A DNA stretch of 64,000 nucleotides from NCBI GenBank assembly GCA_963773465.1, contig CAVZBF010000004.1, forward strand, positions 1,922,001 to 1,986,000, in the 5' to 3' direction. A program made the translations under genes and the position numbers. Under the pieces are notes generated by a model. That model did not search any database. It worked only from the letters and a program-made list of their open reading frames with translations, and had not been told where the DNA came from. This DNA is from VBAS01 sp963773465. GTDB lineage: Bacteria; Bacteroidota; Bacteroidia; Chitinophagales; Chitinophagaceae. Positions 1 to 10,336 of the stretch are shown piece after piece. How positions within the stretch are numbered: position 1 is the first letter of the stretch; the number at the start of each line of letters is the position of its first letter.

Positions 1-406
1 TCCTTCCCATCCATCTGGTAATATCAATAATCGCAGATCAGGATGATTCAAAAAATTTACACCAAACATTTCATACGCTTCGCGTTCATTGAAATTCTGC
101 TGTTCTCCAGATATGCGATACTGTTTCTATTTCAGGTTTATTTCTGTCAAGTTTTGATTTTACTACTAACTGATGGCGATATGTTGTTGACGTCAAATGA
201 TAAACCATGGTAAGATGTGTTTTCCAATCAACACAGGTCAGGCAAAACAGATAATCAAAACTGAGTTCAACTTTATTCCGAAGGATCTCTGCAACAGAAA
301 TCCAATCGCCAGGAGCAATATTTATAGTTAACCATTCGCCGCTTTCTTCAAGAGTAGCGGAAGGAAATAATTCTGTAATTTTTATTTTTAATTCTTCATT
401 TGTCAT
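1..406 (-). CDS. nuoC: NADH-quinone oxidoreductase subunit C (partial, frameshifted)
   Basis: Peripheral-arm subunit of respiratory complex I. The start codon is at 406 and the first ~106 residues read through the NuoC core (a 'CVDW' region and 'SHIW') up to an opal stop at 86-88. Skipping one base near position 100 restores the family's conserved continuation 'NEREAYEMFGV' and 'HPDLRLLILPDGWEG', which runs off the left edge of the window. The break is therefore a one-base insertion relative to the family, not the end of the gene. It follows nuoB by 44 bases in the same orientation, the usual nuoA-B-C order. The remainder of the operon should lie to the left. Confidence 0.88.
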
Positions 407-450
407 TTATAAAATGCTTCTTGCTCTCCGCTGCCGGCGGAGGTGTAAGT

Positions 451-1032
451 TTACTTTCTTCTCTTATTTGTTCTCTTGTCAATCCTCTTTTTATTTTTTC
501 CTGTAATGATATCAATGCATGTTATCAATGCTTCCGGTCTTGGCGGGCAGCCTGCAATATACACATCAACCGGTATTATATGATCAGCGCCTTTTACAAC
601 AGAATAAGTATTATAAAAAAAAGGGCCGCCGCTGGTAGCACAGGCTCCCATTGCGATCACATATTTCGGATCAGCCATTTGATCGTATAATCTTTTCAGC
701 ACAGGCGCCATTTTATTTACAATGGTTCCGGCAATAATAATTACATCTGCTTGTCGTGGTGTGGCTCTTGCCACTTCAAATCCAAAACGGCTCCAATCAT
801 ATTTGGCAGAAGCGGTGCTCATCATTTCAATTGCGCAGCAACTGGTACCAAATACCAGTGGCCATAATGAATTTGACCTTGCCCAATTGATCACATCATC
901 CAGCTTGCTTACCAATACTCCACCGGAAGGAGTTTGATGAACTTCTCCCGGAAAAGCAAGCGGTGAATCGGATTGGAATTTACCCTCCCCAATTTTCGAA
1001 GAATCATTATTTGTCGTTACATCATTGGACAT
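451..1032 (-). CDS. nuoB: NADH-quinone oxidoreductase subunit B
   Basis: Complex I subunit that carries the terminal iron-sulfur cluster N2, next to the quinone site. The four cluster ligands are visible: the tandem pair in 'GTSCCAIEMM', the cysteine in 'MGACATSGG' and the one in 'YIAGCPPRPEA'. The frame is open to an ATG at 1116, but the first 28 residues of that form are translated from a palindromic intergenic repeat and nuoA's last codons. The ATG at 1032 ('MSNDVTT') is the better start and gives 193 residues. It lies between nuoA and nuoC on the same strand. The C-terminus is lysine/arginine rich. Confidence 0.93.
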   Translation of the reverse strand: MSNDVTTNNDSSKIGEGKFQSDSPLAFPGEVHQTPSGGVLVSKLDDVINWARSNSLWPLVFGTSCCAIEMMSTASAKYDWSRFGFEVARATPRQADVIIIAGTIVNKMAPVLKRLYDQMADPKYVIAMGACATSGGPFFYNTYSVVKGADHIIPVDVYIAGCPPRPEALITCIDIITGKNKKRIDKRTNKRRK

Positions 1033-1080
1033 TTTATGAAAATGATACTTGTTAAATAAGTTGGCATGTGCCAGGCAAAG

Positions 1081-1106
1081 CCCCTCCTTGGAGGGGTTTA
1101 GGGAGG
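1081..1106. repeat. Palindromic G/C-rich intergenic repeat
   Basis: The run CCCCTCCTTGGAGGGG is a perfect 16-base palindrome, followed by TTTAGGGAGG. It fills the nuoA-nuoB spacer, beginning immediately after the nuoA stop. A related arrangement (CCCCTCCT...AATAGGGAGG) occurs inside the gyrB 5' end at 18032-18060. Two related copies in a low-GC window suggest a dispersed repeat family. It may form a hairpin in the nuoAB transcript. Confidence 0.6.
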
Positions 1107-1457
1107 CTACTGCCATTTTAATGCCCCTTTTTTATGTGCATACAGAAAGCCCATAAACAGAATGAAAAAGAAAATCACAATTTCTATTAAGGCGATCCAG
1201 CCAACACTTTTAACAACGACAGCCCAGGGATATAGAAATATCAGCTCAACGTCAAAAATTAGAAATATCAACGCAAAAAGATAATAACCTACATTGAATT
1301 GTATCCAGCTTGGCCCCTTTGTTGGAACACCGCATTCATAAGGCTCACCTTTTTGTTTATTTTTTGTTGCTTTTAAAACAACTTTTGAGATAAGAATAGC
1401 GATGCCTGAAAAGGCAATCGCAGAGATCATTAAAACAATGAGTGAAGATGCACCCAT
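1107..1457 (-). CDS. nuoA: NADH-quinone oxidoreductase subunit A
   Basis: Small membrane subunit of complex I, 116 residues with three hydrophobic segments (about 5-27, 60-80 and 86-108). The conserved loop 'GEPYECGVPTKGPSW' and the acidic-hydrophobic 'FLIFDVELIFLYPWAV' are diagnostic of NuoA. It is the first gene of the nuo operon here. The 88-base upstream spacer to the next gene contains AT-rich direct repeats of ATTATTAATTAATA (about 1495-1525), where the promoter probably lies. Confidence 0.95.
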   Translation of the reverse strand: MGASSLIVLMISAIAFSGIAILISKVVLKATKNKQKGEPYECGVPTKGPSWIQFNVGYYLFALIFLIFDVELIFLYPWAVVVKSVGWIALIEIVIFFFILFMGFLYAHKKGALKWQ

Positions 1458-1545
1458 AGGGAAAAATAGGTTTTTACGAATATAAGAAGGAAATTATTAA
1501 TTAATAATTATTAATTAATAATTGATGTGCAAATCAAAATATACA

Positions 1546-2263
1546 TTAACCATACAATTCCTGGTGAATTGATTTTTTATCATAACCCATTGCAAGGATC
1601 CTTTGTTTGGCTTCGTCGATCATCACTTTCCATCCGCAAAGAAGGAATAATGCCGGTTGTTTATTGGCGCATATTTCTTCATAAATAGGATGCACATAAC
1701 CCTTCCGGCCATCCCATTCTTCGCGGGAAAGTGTAGGGATATAATGAAATTTTTCCAAGCCGAAGATTTTTCATTTCTTCATAATATAAAAGATCAGTTT
1801 TTTTCCTGGTACCGAAGATCAAATACATATTGTTATGAGGAATATCATGCAATTTGATGTAAGTGGCCATGCTGCGAAATGGCGCAATCCCTGTTCCCGT
1901 GCAGATCATAATTATTTCTTTTTGCAGATCGTCGTCATCCAGTGTAAAAACTCCCTGCGGACCACGCAGCGTCAATTCACTGCCGACATCTATTTTATTA
2001 AACAGATATGTTGTTCCCAATCCTCCTTCGAGTAACACAATAACAAGCTCAACTACATTTGTGCCATCGGGCCAGCTTGCAATTGAATAACTTCTTATTC
2101 TTTTATTTGGCTTTTCATGAATAGGCAGGTCAAGCGTGATGAATTGCCCGGGTATAAAATCAAACTTTTCCAATTCAGGGATTTGTATCCAGAATCGTCT
2201 TGTATTGTGAGTTTCATTTTCTATACGGATCACCTTACCGGTTCGCCATGGTTGCAGCGCCAT
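1546..2263 (-). CDS. Ferredoxin-NADP reductase / flavodoxin reductase family (frameshifted)
   Basis: FAD/NAD(P)H oxidoreductase. The N-terminal half is a beta-barrel FAD domain with the flavin motif 'RIRSYSIAS'. The C-terminal half is the nucleotide domain with 'CTGTGIAPFRSM', 'FGTRKKTDLLYYEEM' and the terminal 'CGWKVMIDEAKQRIL'. The frame breaks near 1758. Removing one base there joins 'EEMKNLRL' to 'EKFHYIPTLSRE' and yields a normal-length 238-residue protein. It probably exchanges electrons between NADPH and ferredoxin or flavodoxin. It lies upstream of nuoA on the same strand, but the 88-base AT-rich gap suggests separate transcription. Confidence 0.85.
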
Positions 2264-2338
2264 AAAAAAAATTTATTTAAAGTACAAAACAAACGGCAAT
2301 TACAAAATGATATTGAATCAGAAATGAATAAAACAAAA

Positions 2339-2369
2339 GCGGCCTCCCGATAGCTACCGGGACACCGCC
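2339..2369 (-). terminator. Hairpin containing a palindromic repeat
   Basis: The core CCCGATAGCTACCGGGAC (2346-2363) is nearly the same as the palindrome at 47573-47590. It is nested in an outer GCGG/CCGC stem. On the minus strand the hairpin is followed by TTTTGTTTTATT, consistent with termination of the secreted-protein gene that stops at 2437. Its presence at two unrelated loci makes a dispersed repeat equally likely. Confidence 0.55.
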
Positions 2370-2436
2370 TTTTGCCTTAATGGCAAGCAATCGAACTTTT
2401 AAAAGTAAAAAAAAATCTGGTAGTGACAAATATATT

Positions 2437-2973
2437 TTACTGCCGCACATCGGGATTGAGCTCTTTTATCTTTTTTATTGTTGTGTAATGTGTTTTGCCT
2501 TTCGATGTATACCGGATCACTAATTCATTTGTTCTTGCAAAATTTAACGCATATTTAGAATCACCTGGTATTTCACCGGAAGGATAAACAAGGATTATTT
2601 TATTACCTGTAGCAGGCACCATTATCGTTGTATCATTTTTTTCAAGACCTGTAAAAACGATCTTCTTTACGGGCAAGTTGGTTACTGTTTCAGATTTTAT
2701 ACCATGCTGTTTTCCCGATATCCAAAGACCGGTAATACTGATGTTTTCTGTTTTCGGCAGTGATAAATAAAACCAGTAGTTATAATTTTGTTTCCGTTCT
2801 GTTTTTTTTGCTCCATTATTTTCTTTTATATCATTTTCGTCCGAAGCAGGTAGTATACCCGGGATACTTGCCTGTTTATAGGCATAAACTTTTTTAACCG
2901 GCGGCTTTACCTGGGTAAATCCGGGCAGAATAATAAATAAAAGAATTACCGGTATAAATACATTCTTCTTCAT
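2437..2973 (-). CDS. Secreted hypothetical protein
   Basis: I do not recognise the family. The ATG at 2973 gives 'MKKNVFIPVILLFIILPGFTQ', a clear signal peptide. The longer open frame to 3135 reads into repeat DNA and is rejected. The mature part is about 155 residues: a lysine-rich linker, a 'NYNYWFYLSLP' segment, then alternating short strands ('KKIVFTGLEKNDTTIMVPAT', 'GNKIILVYPSGE') that suggest an all-beta periplasmic or surface domain. It is flanked by an IS110 remnant upstream and a hairpin downstream, so it appears to be transcribed alone. Confidence 0.6.
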   Translation of the reverse strand: MKKNVFIPVILLFIILPGFTQVKPPVKKVYAYKQASIPGILPASDENDIKENNGAKKTERKQNYNYWFYLSLPKTENISITGLWISGKQHGIKSETVTNLPVKKIVFTGLEKNDTTIMVPATGNKIILVYPSGEIPGDSKYALNFARTNELVIRYTSKGKTHYTTIKKIKELNPDVRQ

Positions 2974-3050
2974 GAAATCAAGATGCAATAACAAATCAAT
3001 TGACACCAAATAAACTGTTAAGAAAAGAGGCTGTCTCAAAGGTGAGAGTA

Positions 3051-3079
3051 ACAGGAAGTCACGAAGAACACTAAAGGTT
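3051..3079 (+). repeat. Dispersed-type repeat, left copy beside IS110 fragment
   Basis: This stretch reads ACAGGAAGTCACGAAGAA followed by CACTAAAGG. An inverted, imperfect copy lies at 3635-3663 on the other side of the transposase fragment (on the minus strand ACAGGGATCACACGAAGAA then ACCACAAAG). The pair brackets the IS110 remnant. Confidence 0.55.
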
Positions 3080-3590
3080 CCAGTTGGAAAAATTTTTACA
3101 CCAGCACCAGATCCAATTTGCCAAAGTATCAGCACTGGCGATTAAGCGATCACTGGGTTTGATCCGAGGTAAAAATGACAAAATCGATGCCGAGCGAATT
3201 GCCAGATTTGGATTTGAAAAAAAGGATAAGCTTGTGGCTGAAAAGCCCGCCCATCCTGTGCTTCAACGTCTCCAAATGCTGCACTCAACACGGGCACGAC
3301 TAACCAAGTATCGCCAGTCTTTGGCCTGTGCACTCAAAGAGTATCGAATAGTGCTTTCATCAGCAGACCCCATCATCAAAATCCAATTAACACTGGTCAA
3401 GGAGGTCGCACAGAGGATCAAAGTGCTCGATGATCAAATTAAACAATGCATTGACAAAGCAGATCAATCTGTGAATCAGAACTTCAAACTGCTGACCAGT
3501 ATTAAAGGAATTGGTGATGTAATTGCTACTGCAACTTTGGTAAAAACAAAAAATTTCATTGCCTTTAAAAATGCCAGGAAATTTTTTTTT
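3080..3590 (+). pseudogene. IS110-family transposase, internal fragment
   Basis: This codes for about 170 residues from the middle of an IS110/IS116-type DEDD recombinase. The key signature is 'GLIRGKNDKIDAERIA', the second catalytic acidic region of the family. It is followed by the coiled middle part and the beginning of the C-terminal Transposase_20 domain ('LLTSIKGIGDVIATATLV'). The first ~55 residues, with the leading catalytic Asp, are missing: an in-frame stop lies just upstream. Homology ends at about 3582 in a run of T, so the C-terminal serine domain is lost. It is a dead remnant between inverted repeat copies. Confidence 0.8.
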
Positions 3591-3634
3591 TTAAAAACCT
3601 TAGGAATACACAAAGAAGTTATCTATCTTTGTGC

Positions 3635-3663
3635 ACTTTGTGGTTTCTTCGTGTGATCCCTGT
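3635..3663 (-). repeat. Dispersed-type repeat, right inverted copy
   Basis: Inverted partner of the repeat at 3051-3079. Reading the minus strand gives ACAGGGATCACACGAAGAA, ACCACAAAGT and further CACAAAG-like sequence to about 3605. It marks the right border of the IS110 remnant. Confidence 0.55.
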
Positions 3664-3690
3664 TCCTGATTATTGTGACAGCTTTTTTAT

Positions 3691-6600
3691 TTATCGAATG
3701 ATCTTTTGAATATGACGATATTTCCCGTTATCGCTGTAAATACTCAATATATAGGCGCCTTTGGCAAACCGGTTGATATTTACATTTCCATTCTGATAAC
3801 CTGATTCCTGTCGATAAATTTCCTGCCCCTTCATATTATATAATTGCACAGAAATCTTTCTTACATCAGTTTTGTTCCCTATTCTGTATTGAATAATATT
3901 TTCACTGATAGTTGGATAAACCATTGTAATAAAATCCTTGTCATTTACTACCGGGTTATTAATTCCTGTAACAAGGTTAGGTGCACCAAGAAAAGCATAA
4001 TAAAGCCCGTTGCCATGCGTACCCACTGCCATCACATTATCAACAGGGCGATAAGCAAGTGAGTTGACTACGGCAAAATTTAATGTTGACGAACCTTCAC
4101 GTTGCCATGTTGGAGAGCCGCCTCCTATTAAAGTTGTTCCAAGATTTTCAACGGCAAACAATCCTGCCGCTGTGCCCACATAATATTCTGTTACCGGGTT
4201 GCCGGCCCCATCTTTTTTTACAACGATCATACAACTGCGGGCAGAAATAAAACCGGTAGTGTTGGTACCGGCAAGATTCCCCTCCGCAACTCTCCATGTA
4301 GGGGAAGCACTTTTGGCATCATTAGTCCAGAGTATATTGGTTACATTATTAAATGCAGCACCAACCGTTCTTCCATAGTTTGTTACTACGGCCATTATTT
4401 CATTATCGTTATTTGGATTCACTGCAATGTCCTGGATATTTAAGCCTGTCAGGTCTGTAACTGTCGGCGTAATATTTACGGGTGTAGCAGTTGCTGAAGC
4501 ATTTCTTGGATCATCTAACCTGAATATTCTTCCATCAGTTGTACCGAAATACATTGAATGCAGGGCACCATAATTTCCGCGACTGAATGCAATAGCACGA
4601 ATGGCGATATTAGTTCCGTTGCGTTGCGTTAACAGCAGTGCCTACTCCCGGTCAATTCGGTCCATGCATGAAGAAGTAACTGTTGAAGCACTTGTAGTGC
4701 GGAACATGCGATTGAAATTAATGTAAAAGAGATCTTCCGTATTATCAGGATTGAGTTTGAAATTGGTGACGAACTCTCCAAATTCAGTTGTTGAACCCGG
4801 GAAAGAAGGAGTCAATCCATTAGGCCGGATCTCCGTAGCACTAAATGAAGCCTGCAGTTGACCGCGCCGTATACTTCCTAATTGCACTCCTCCATATAAA
4901 TATTGAATGCTCCCATTCTTTTTTGAAATTCCTACGGAAGCGCCATCACCACCGATCAGCCTGCGATGATTATTACTATCAGCAATCGGCACACCTGCTA
5001 TACCAGTTTTATCTCTGAACTGAGTTCCATTATCCTGTGATCCGCCTGCAAAATTGTTTGCACCTGTTTCCGGATCGATCGCCTATTCTGTAATACTGGA
5101 GCGTTTGATAGTTGTTGAGATGTGTCCATACAACGTTAGAACCGGCCGTTGTTATATTTGTTGTCATCTGCATACCACCATCGTTAGAACAAATAGCCTC
5201 ATTCGGATTTGATGGATTAAAAGCTACATTATGAATATCCGGATGACTGTTTGGATAAAAAGTTAGCGTTGGCAAAGTATTTCCATAACCCCCGATCCAA
5301 CTTAATGTATTATTATAGTTTGCTGTGCTAAATCCATCTGTTGACCTGTATAAACTCGTTCCGCCAAGCAATACAAAATTTGGATCATTTGGCTTTACTG
5401 TGATAAACATGTCATAGCCGCCTTGTATAGTAAAAGGATCGGTTGCATCATGATCGCCACCGGGGAAATCAGGAACGTTTGCGGAAAGATTGGTCCATAC
5501 ATTTCCCGAAGTCATATTTAATTTGAACAGATCGGCTTCCTTATTACGTGACGAACTTGTATTGGTAAGCCCGTTCTCATACAATACATAAAGTATGTTT
5601 TCATTTGAAGGAGCAAGTGCAAGTAATGTTCTTCTTGTATCATAGAAATTTGAACCGCCTACATCTGTAAACGTATACGCATTACCACGCCAGCCATCAA
5701 CTGAATCAACTCCCAGCCGTTTGCCCACCTGCTAATCTTGTGTAAGAATTCAAATTACCGGTTACTGATTTCCAAACGCCTCTTAATGCAAGATCAGGCG
5801 CTGCACCAGTAAATGCGATGTATATTTTACCTGTTGGTGATATAACAACATCGCCTTGTCCACCCGCAGCAAAGGCAGTAACTGCACTTCCAAAAACTGT
5901 TTGAAAAGTTGTGCCTTCATTTGTTGAACGAACGATCCTCCTGTGACATGCTACATACACATCCCCATTTGCTGGATTGACAGCAATTTTATGAACGTAA
6001 TCAAATGGATGATCAAATCTTTCAGGCAGCACCTGTAGCGATTGCACTGCCATTAAAATCCGTCATGTTGGTTAAAGAAATTCTTGTCCATGTCACGCCA
6101 TTATCGGTAGATTTAAAAAGACCATGGGCAAGATAACCTGCACCGGTTGCATCGGTTGAACTACCCACATATTCCCCACCACCAGCATACCATTTATCCT
6201 GGTGACCATCTCTCGGATCCTGTGCGATGCATGCAACATTATGAACTTCATTTAAAGGTGTCACTCTTGTCCAGTTGCCACCACCGTCTGATGATCTGAA
6301 AATTCCACCACTGATACCACCGGCCATTAATAACCCTGTTAGTGGTTCCGTTATATCGTACATCATATGCAACTGCTCTTGTTCTGCCACCATTGGTTAT
6401 TAGGCCCGGCAGGTAAATAATTATTTTGAATGGTTAGTCTTGCAAGTGCTGATGAAGTGTTGCGCTGAGGAATTGTTTTTGCAAACTCAATTTCCTGGTC
6501 ACGCAGACCAAATAAAGCTTCGCCGGTTGTTGGATCTTTGACCATATCAGCTTCATATTTCCAGCGCAGATAATGATAGGCCGCTTCGTTCTCTTCATTC

Positions 6601-6725
6601 TCTTCATTCTCCTCAGAAAACTCATTGTGAGGTAGTTGTTGCCTGGTGGACTTATTTACCAGCAATAAAAAACTGAACGCTGCAATGAAAACCAAAGTGA
6701 CAGAAACGATAACCTTTCTTTTCAT
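3691..6725 (-). CDS. T9SS-secreted BNR/sortilin-like repeat protein (multiple frameshifts)
   Basis: Roughly 1,010 residues when the frames are joined. The N-terminus 'MKRKVIVSVTLVFIAAFSFLLLV' is a signal peptide. An acidic EEN repeat follows, then a Bacteroidota-specific 'DPTTGEALFGLRDQEIEFA' segment. The body is a series of BNR/Asp-box-like blades ('GGIFRSSDGGGNWTRV', 'GLFKSTDNGVTWTRI', 'SLYRSTDGFSTA'), as in sialidase- and VPS10-type propellers. The last ~80 residues are a T9SS type A C-terminal domain ('VYPTISENII' to 'IQKIIR'). At least eight one-base frame changes occur (about 6385, 6335, 6040, 5715, 5080, 4660, 4645 and 4620). Each is repairable with conserved reading on both sides, so the gene is probably intact in the organism. 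Substrate is unknown. Confidence 0.75.
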
Positions 6726-6816
6726 ATTTGACTTTTAGAGTATGGCAATTTACTTAAATAAATCTTTCTGCTATTTTTACGTTACAGGCGGCGCGTTTTT
6801 TATATTTTTGTTTTGG

Positions 6817-9800
6817 ATGAGTGCACGGGCTTTGCTGGATGTTTTCATTAATTCCCCCCGCCTTTTTCAACTGGCGGACAGGCTCTCTTTTTCCCACCCA
6901 CAAAAAATTTATCTTGAAAATCTGCAGGGCAGCTCACCGGAATTTTTCAGCGCCGCCATATTTGAACATCCTTCCTGCTCACAGTTTAATCATCTTATCG
7001 TACTAAATGATGCCGAAGATGCCGCCTATTTTCATAATACACTGGAAAACCTGACCGGGGCACTGGATATTTTTTATTTCCCGGCATCATTTAAACAACG
7101 AAAGAATTTCGGATTGCTGAATAGCAGCCACGTGATGTTGCGCACAGAAGCGCTGACAAAGATCGCTTCGCAATTAAATGCCGCCGGTTCTGTAAATAAA
7201 AAAATTCTTGTTACATATCCCGAAGCTTTATTTGAAAAGGTAGTGGTGTCCGATACGCTTTCTTCAAATATAATTTTTATAAAAAACGGCGATACACTTG
7301 ATACCGGTTCTTTGCTTTTAAAACTTGCTGATTTTGGTTTTGAAAGAACCGATTTTGTGTATGAGCCGGGACAGTTTGCAATCCGCGGTGGTATACTTGA
7401 TATTTATTCATTTGGAAATGAAAAACCTTATCGAATAGAGCTTTTTGGAAATGAAGTTGATTCAATAAGAATAGTTGATCCCGAAACACAGCTCAGCGAA
7501 AGAAGATTATTGCAGGTAAGCATTATCCCGAATATCGAAACGCAGTTTGCCGATAAAGAAAAAATTTCACTGCTGGAGTTTTTACCTGAAAATACTATTG
7601 TGTGGATGAGGGATGAAGAATTATTGCAGGAAAGATTAAAAGATTGCAAAGAGGAATTGGATTATTTCCTGGCCAATAAAAATACAGATGCCGATAGCCA
7701 TCGGAAAAAAGAGTATAGTTCTGAACAGGCGGCCCAGGTAAATTTCACCGAAGCAGATTTTATTTCGAAGAATGATTTTGTAAAACAAATTGAAATCCGT
7801 TCCTGTGTTTATTTTGGAAATGAGCCGGCCGATCGATCTTCTCTATTGACAATACAATCAACCACCCGTACACAACCCGCATTTAACCGGCGCTTTGATT
7901 TATTGATTGCTGATCTAAAAAACTGGGAGCTTAAAGGATTTGAAGTATACCTGTTTGCAGAAAATCCAAAACAGCTTGAAAGATTACGAACCATTTTTGA
8001 AGACCTGAAATCAGATATCGTTTTTAACCCGATCACTGTTTCTATTCATGAAGGATTTATAAATGAGGACCTGAAAATTGTTTGCTATACCGATCACCAG
8101 GTATTTCAGCGCTATCATAAATACCGGGTGAAACAAGCTTATAATAAAAACAAAGCACTGACATTACGAACACTCCGCGAATTGCAGCCCGGTGATTTTG
8201 TAACGCATATCGATCATGGTGTAGGCACATTCAGCGGTTTGCAAAAAATTGAAGTGAATGGAAGATTGCAGGAAGCGGTAAGGATCATTTATAAAGATTC
8301 AGATATTCTTTATGTCAATATCAACTCGCTTCATAAGATTGCAAAATATACAGGTAAAGAGGGAACCATCCCCAAAATAAATAAACTGGGAAGTGATGTA
8401 TGGAATAAATTAAAGGATAAGACGAAGGCTAAGGTTAAGGAGATTGCTTTTGACCTGATAAAACTTTATGCCAGACGGAAAGCGCAACAAGGTTTTCAGC
8501 ATACACCGGATAATTATTTACAAACAGAACTGGAAGCTTCTTTTATTTATGAAGATACTCCTGACCAGGGCAAAGCAACTGCCGATGTAAAAAAAGATAT
8601 GGAGTCGGCTTCCCCAATGGACAGGTTGGTTTGCGGGGATGTGGGTTTTGGTAAAACAGAAATTGCAATTCGTGCCGCTTTCAAAACTTGTGTTGATGGT
8701 AAGCAAGCCGCAGTATTAGTGCCAACAACCATTCTTGCTTTTCAGCACTATAAAACTTTTAGTGACCGGTTAAAAGATTTTCCCGTAACTGTAGATTATA
8801 TCAACCGGTTTAAATCGGCAAAAGAAAAAAAAGAAACGCTTAAAAAATTAGAAGAAGGAAAGATCGAGATCATTATCGGTACGCATGCTTTACTTGGAAA
8901 AGATGTGAAGTATAAAGACCTTGGCCTGCTGGTGATCGATGAAGAACAAAAGTTCGGCGTTGGTCATAAAGAAAAAATTAAAACAATTAAGACAACAGTT
9001 GATTGTTTAACATTAACGGCAACACCGATCCCAAGAACACTCCAGTTTTCATTAATGGGTGCAAGGGATCTTAGCATTATCAATACACCACCACCGAACC
9101 GCCAGCCAATACAAACTGAAGTGCATGTGTACAACCAGGACCTGATACGTGATGCGATCTATTATGAAACGGAAAGAGGTGGCCAGGTATTTTTTATTTA
9201 TAACAGGGTACAGAGTCTTCCCGAAATGGCAAATATAATACAGGCGATTATGCCCGGACCTAAGTGTTGGCATTGCGCATGGGCAAATGGAAGGACATGA
9301 ACTGGAAAAACATATTCTTGATTTTATCGATAGAAAGTATGATGTGCTTGTTTGCACCAATATTGTTGAAAGCGGTGTTGATATTCCCAATGTGAATACC
9401 ATCATTGTAAACAATGCGCATCAATTTGGATTAAGCGATCTGCACCAGTTGAGAGGCAGGGTAGGACGCAGTAATAAAAAAGCATTTTGTTATTTGTTAG
9501 CGCCGCCGATGAGTACACTGCCTGATGATTCAAGAAAAAGATTGCAAACACTCGAACAACATAGTGATCTTGGCAGCGGATTTCAAATTGCAATGAGAGA
9601 TCTTGATATTCGCGGCGCCGGCAATCTGTTAGGTGGCGAGCAAAGTGGTTTTATGGCAGATATCGGTTTTGAAACCTATCAAAAGATCCTGGATGAATCG
9701 ATCCGCGAGTTGAAGCGTACCGAATTCAAAGAATTATTTAAAGAAGAAATTTCAAGACAGGATGATTTTGTACATGACTGTACAATCGATACCGATCTTG

Positions 9801-10253
9801 AGATCCTGATCCCTGATGATTATGTTGAAAGCATCACTGAAAGATTATCGCTTTACCAACGATTGGATAACAGTGAATCAGAAGAGGAGTTACAATTGAT
9901 GGCCGGAGAAATGAAGGACCGTTTTGGTGCTTTACCGCAAGCTGTGAATGATCTTTTTATTACAGTTCGTTGCCGCAAGCTGGCGGTTGAGCTTGGGTTT
10001 TGAAAAAATGAGCCTGAAAGATGAAACACTGCGATGTTATTTTATAAACAGGCCGGACTCTCCTTATTTCGAGTCACAAACTTTTCAGCAGATTCTTTCG
10101 TTTATACAAACTGGAACTAATAAGGCTAAACTAAAGCAATCGGGCAGGTTGTTTATTATGATCGTAGATAACGTTAAAACAATGGAAGAGATGCACCGGT
10201 TCCTGACTATTATGCATACGTATTGCTTTAGCGCCGATACAGTGAAAGCCTGA
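6817..10253 (+). CDS. mfd: Transcription-repair coupling factor (two frameshifts)
   Basis: DNA translocase that releases stalled RNA polymerase and recruits UvrA. Joined length is about 1,144 residues, typical for Mfd. The order is: UvrB-like N-terminal domain ('RGGILDIYSFGNEKPYRIELFGNEVDSIR'-type region, ~190-230), RNA-polymerase-interacting CarD-like domain ('GDFVTHIDHGVGTFSGL', ~455), helicase with Walker A 'GDVGFGKTE' and 'DEEQKFGVGHKE', then a TRCF C-terminal domain. One-base insertions near 9261 and 9999 split the reading. Removing them restores 'LSVGIAHGQMEGHELEK' and 'ELGFEKMSLKDE'. ATG 6817 ('MSARALLDVF') matches the family start better than the upstream ATG at 6742. A TATTTTTG -7-like motif lies at 6803-6810. 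Confidence 0.92.
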
Positions 10254-10258
10254 AAAGT

Positions 10259-10287
10259 GGTTTTACTAAGACGTGGGTAGTAAAACC
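10259..10287. promoter_or_regulatory. Perfect 9-bp inverted repeat between mfd and protease gene
   Basis: GGTTTTACT (10259-10267) and AGTAAAACC (10279-10287) are perfect inverted arms around an 11-base loop. It begins six bases after the mfd stop and ends 49 bases before the protease start. No long T-run follows, so it could be an mfd terminator or an operator for the secreted protease gene. Confidence 0.45.
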
Positions 10288-10336
10288 TACCTGTTTTATT
10301 TACGTAAAAATGTTATTTTTAAAGATAAATCTGGCT

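Noticed and set aside
400..690. 96-codon plus-strand open frame
   Set aside because: Antisense to nuoB; no coding signature.
2974..3135. Longer N-terminus for the secreted protein at 2437
   Set aside because: The extension reads through repeat DNA and overlaps the IS110 fragment. The internal ATG at 2973 begins a proper signal peptide.
3616..3632. TATCTTTG promoter-like motif
   Set aside because: It lies within the repeat bordering the IS110 remnant and no plus-strand gene follows it.
6817..10253. Programmed frameshifting in mfd and other left-side genes
   Set aside because: The break sites share no slippery heptamer or downstream structure, differ from gene to gene, and affect many housekeeping genes in one block. 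Sequence error explains them better.
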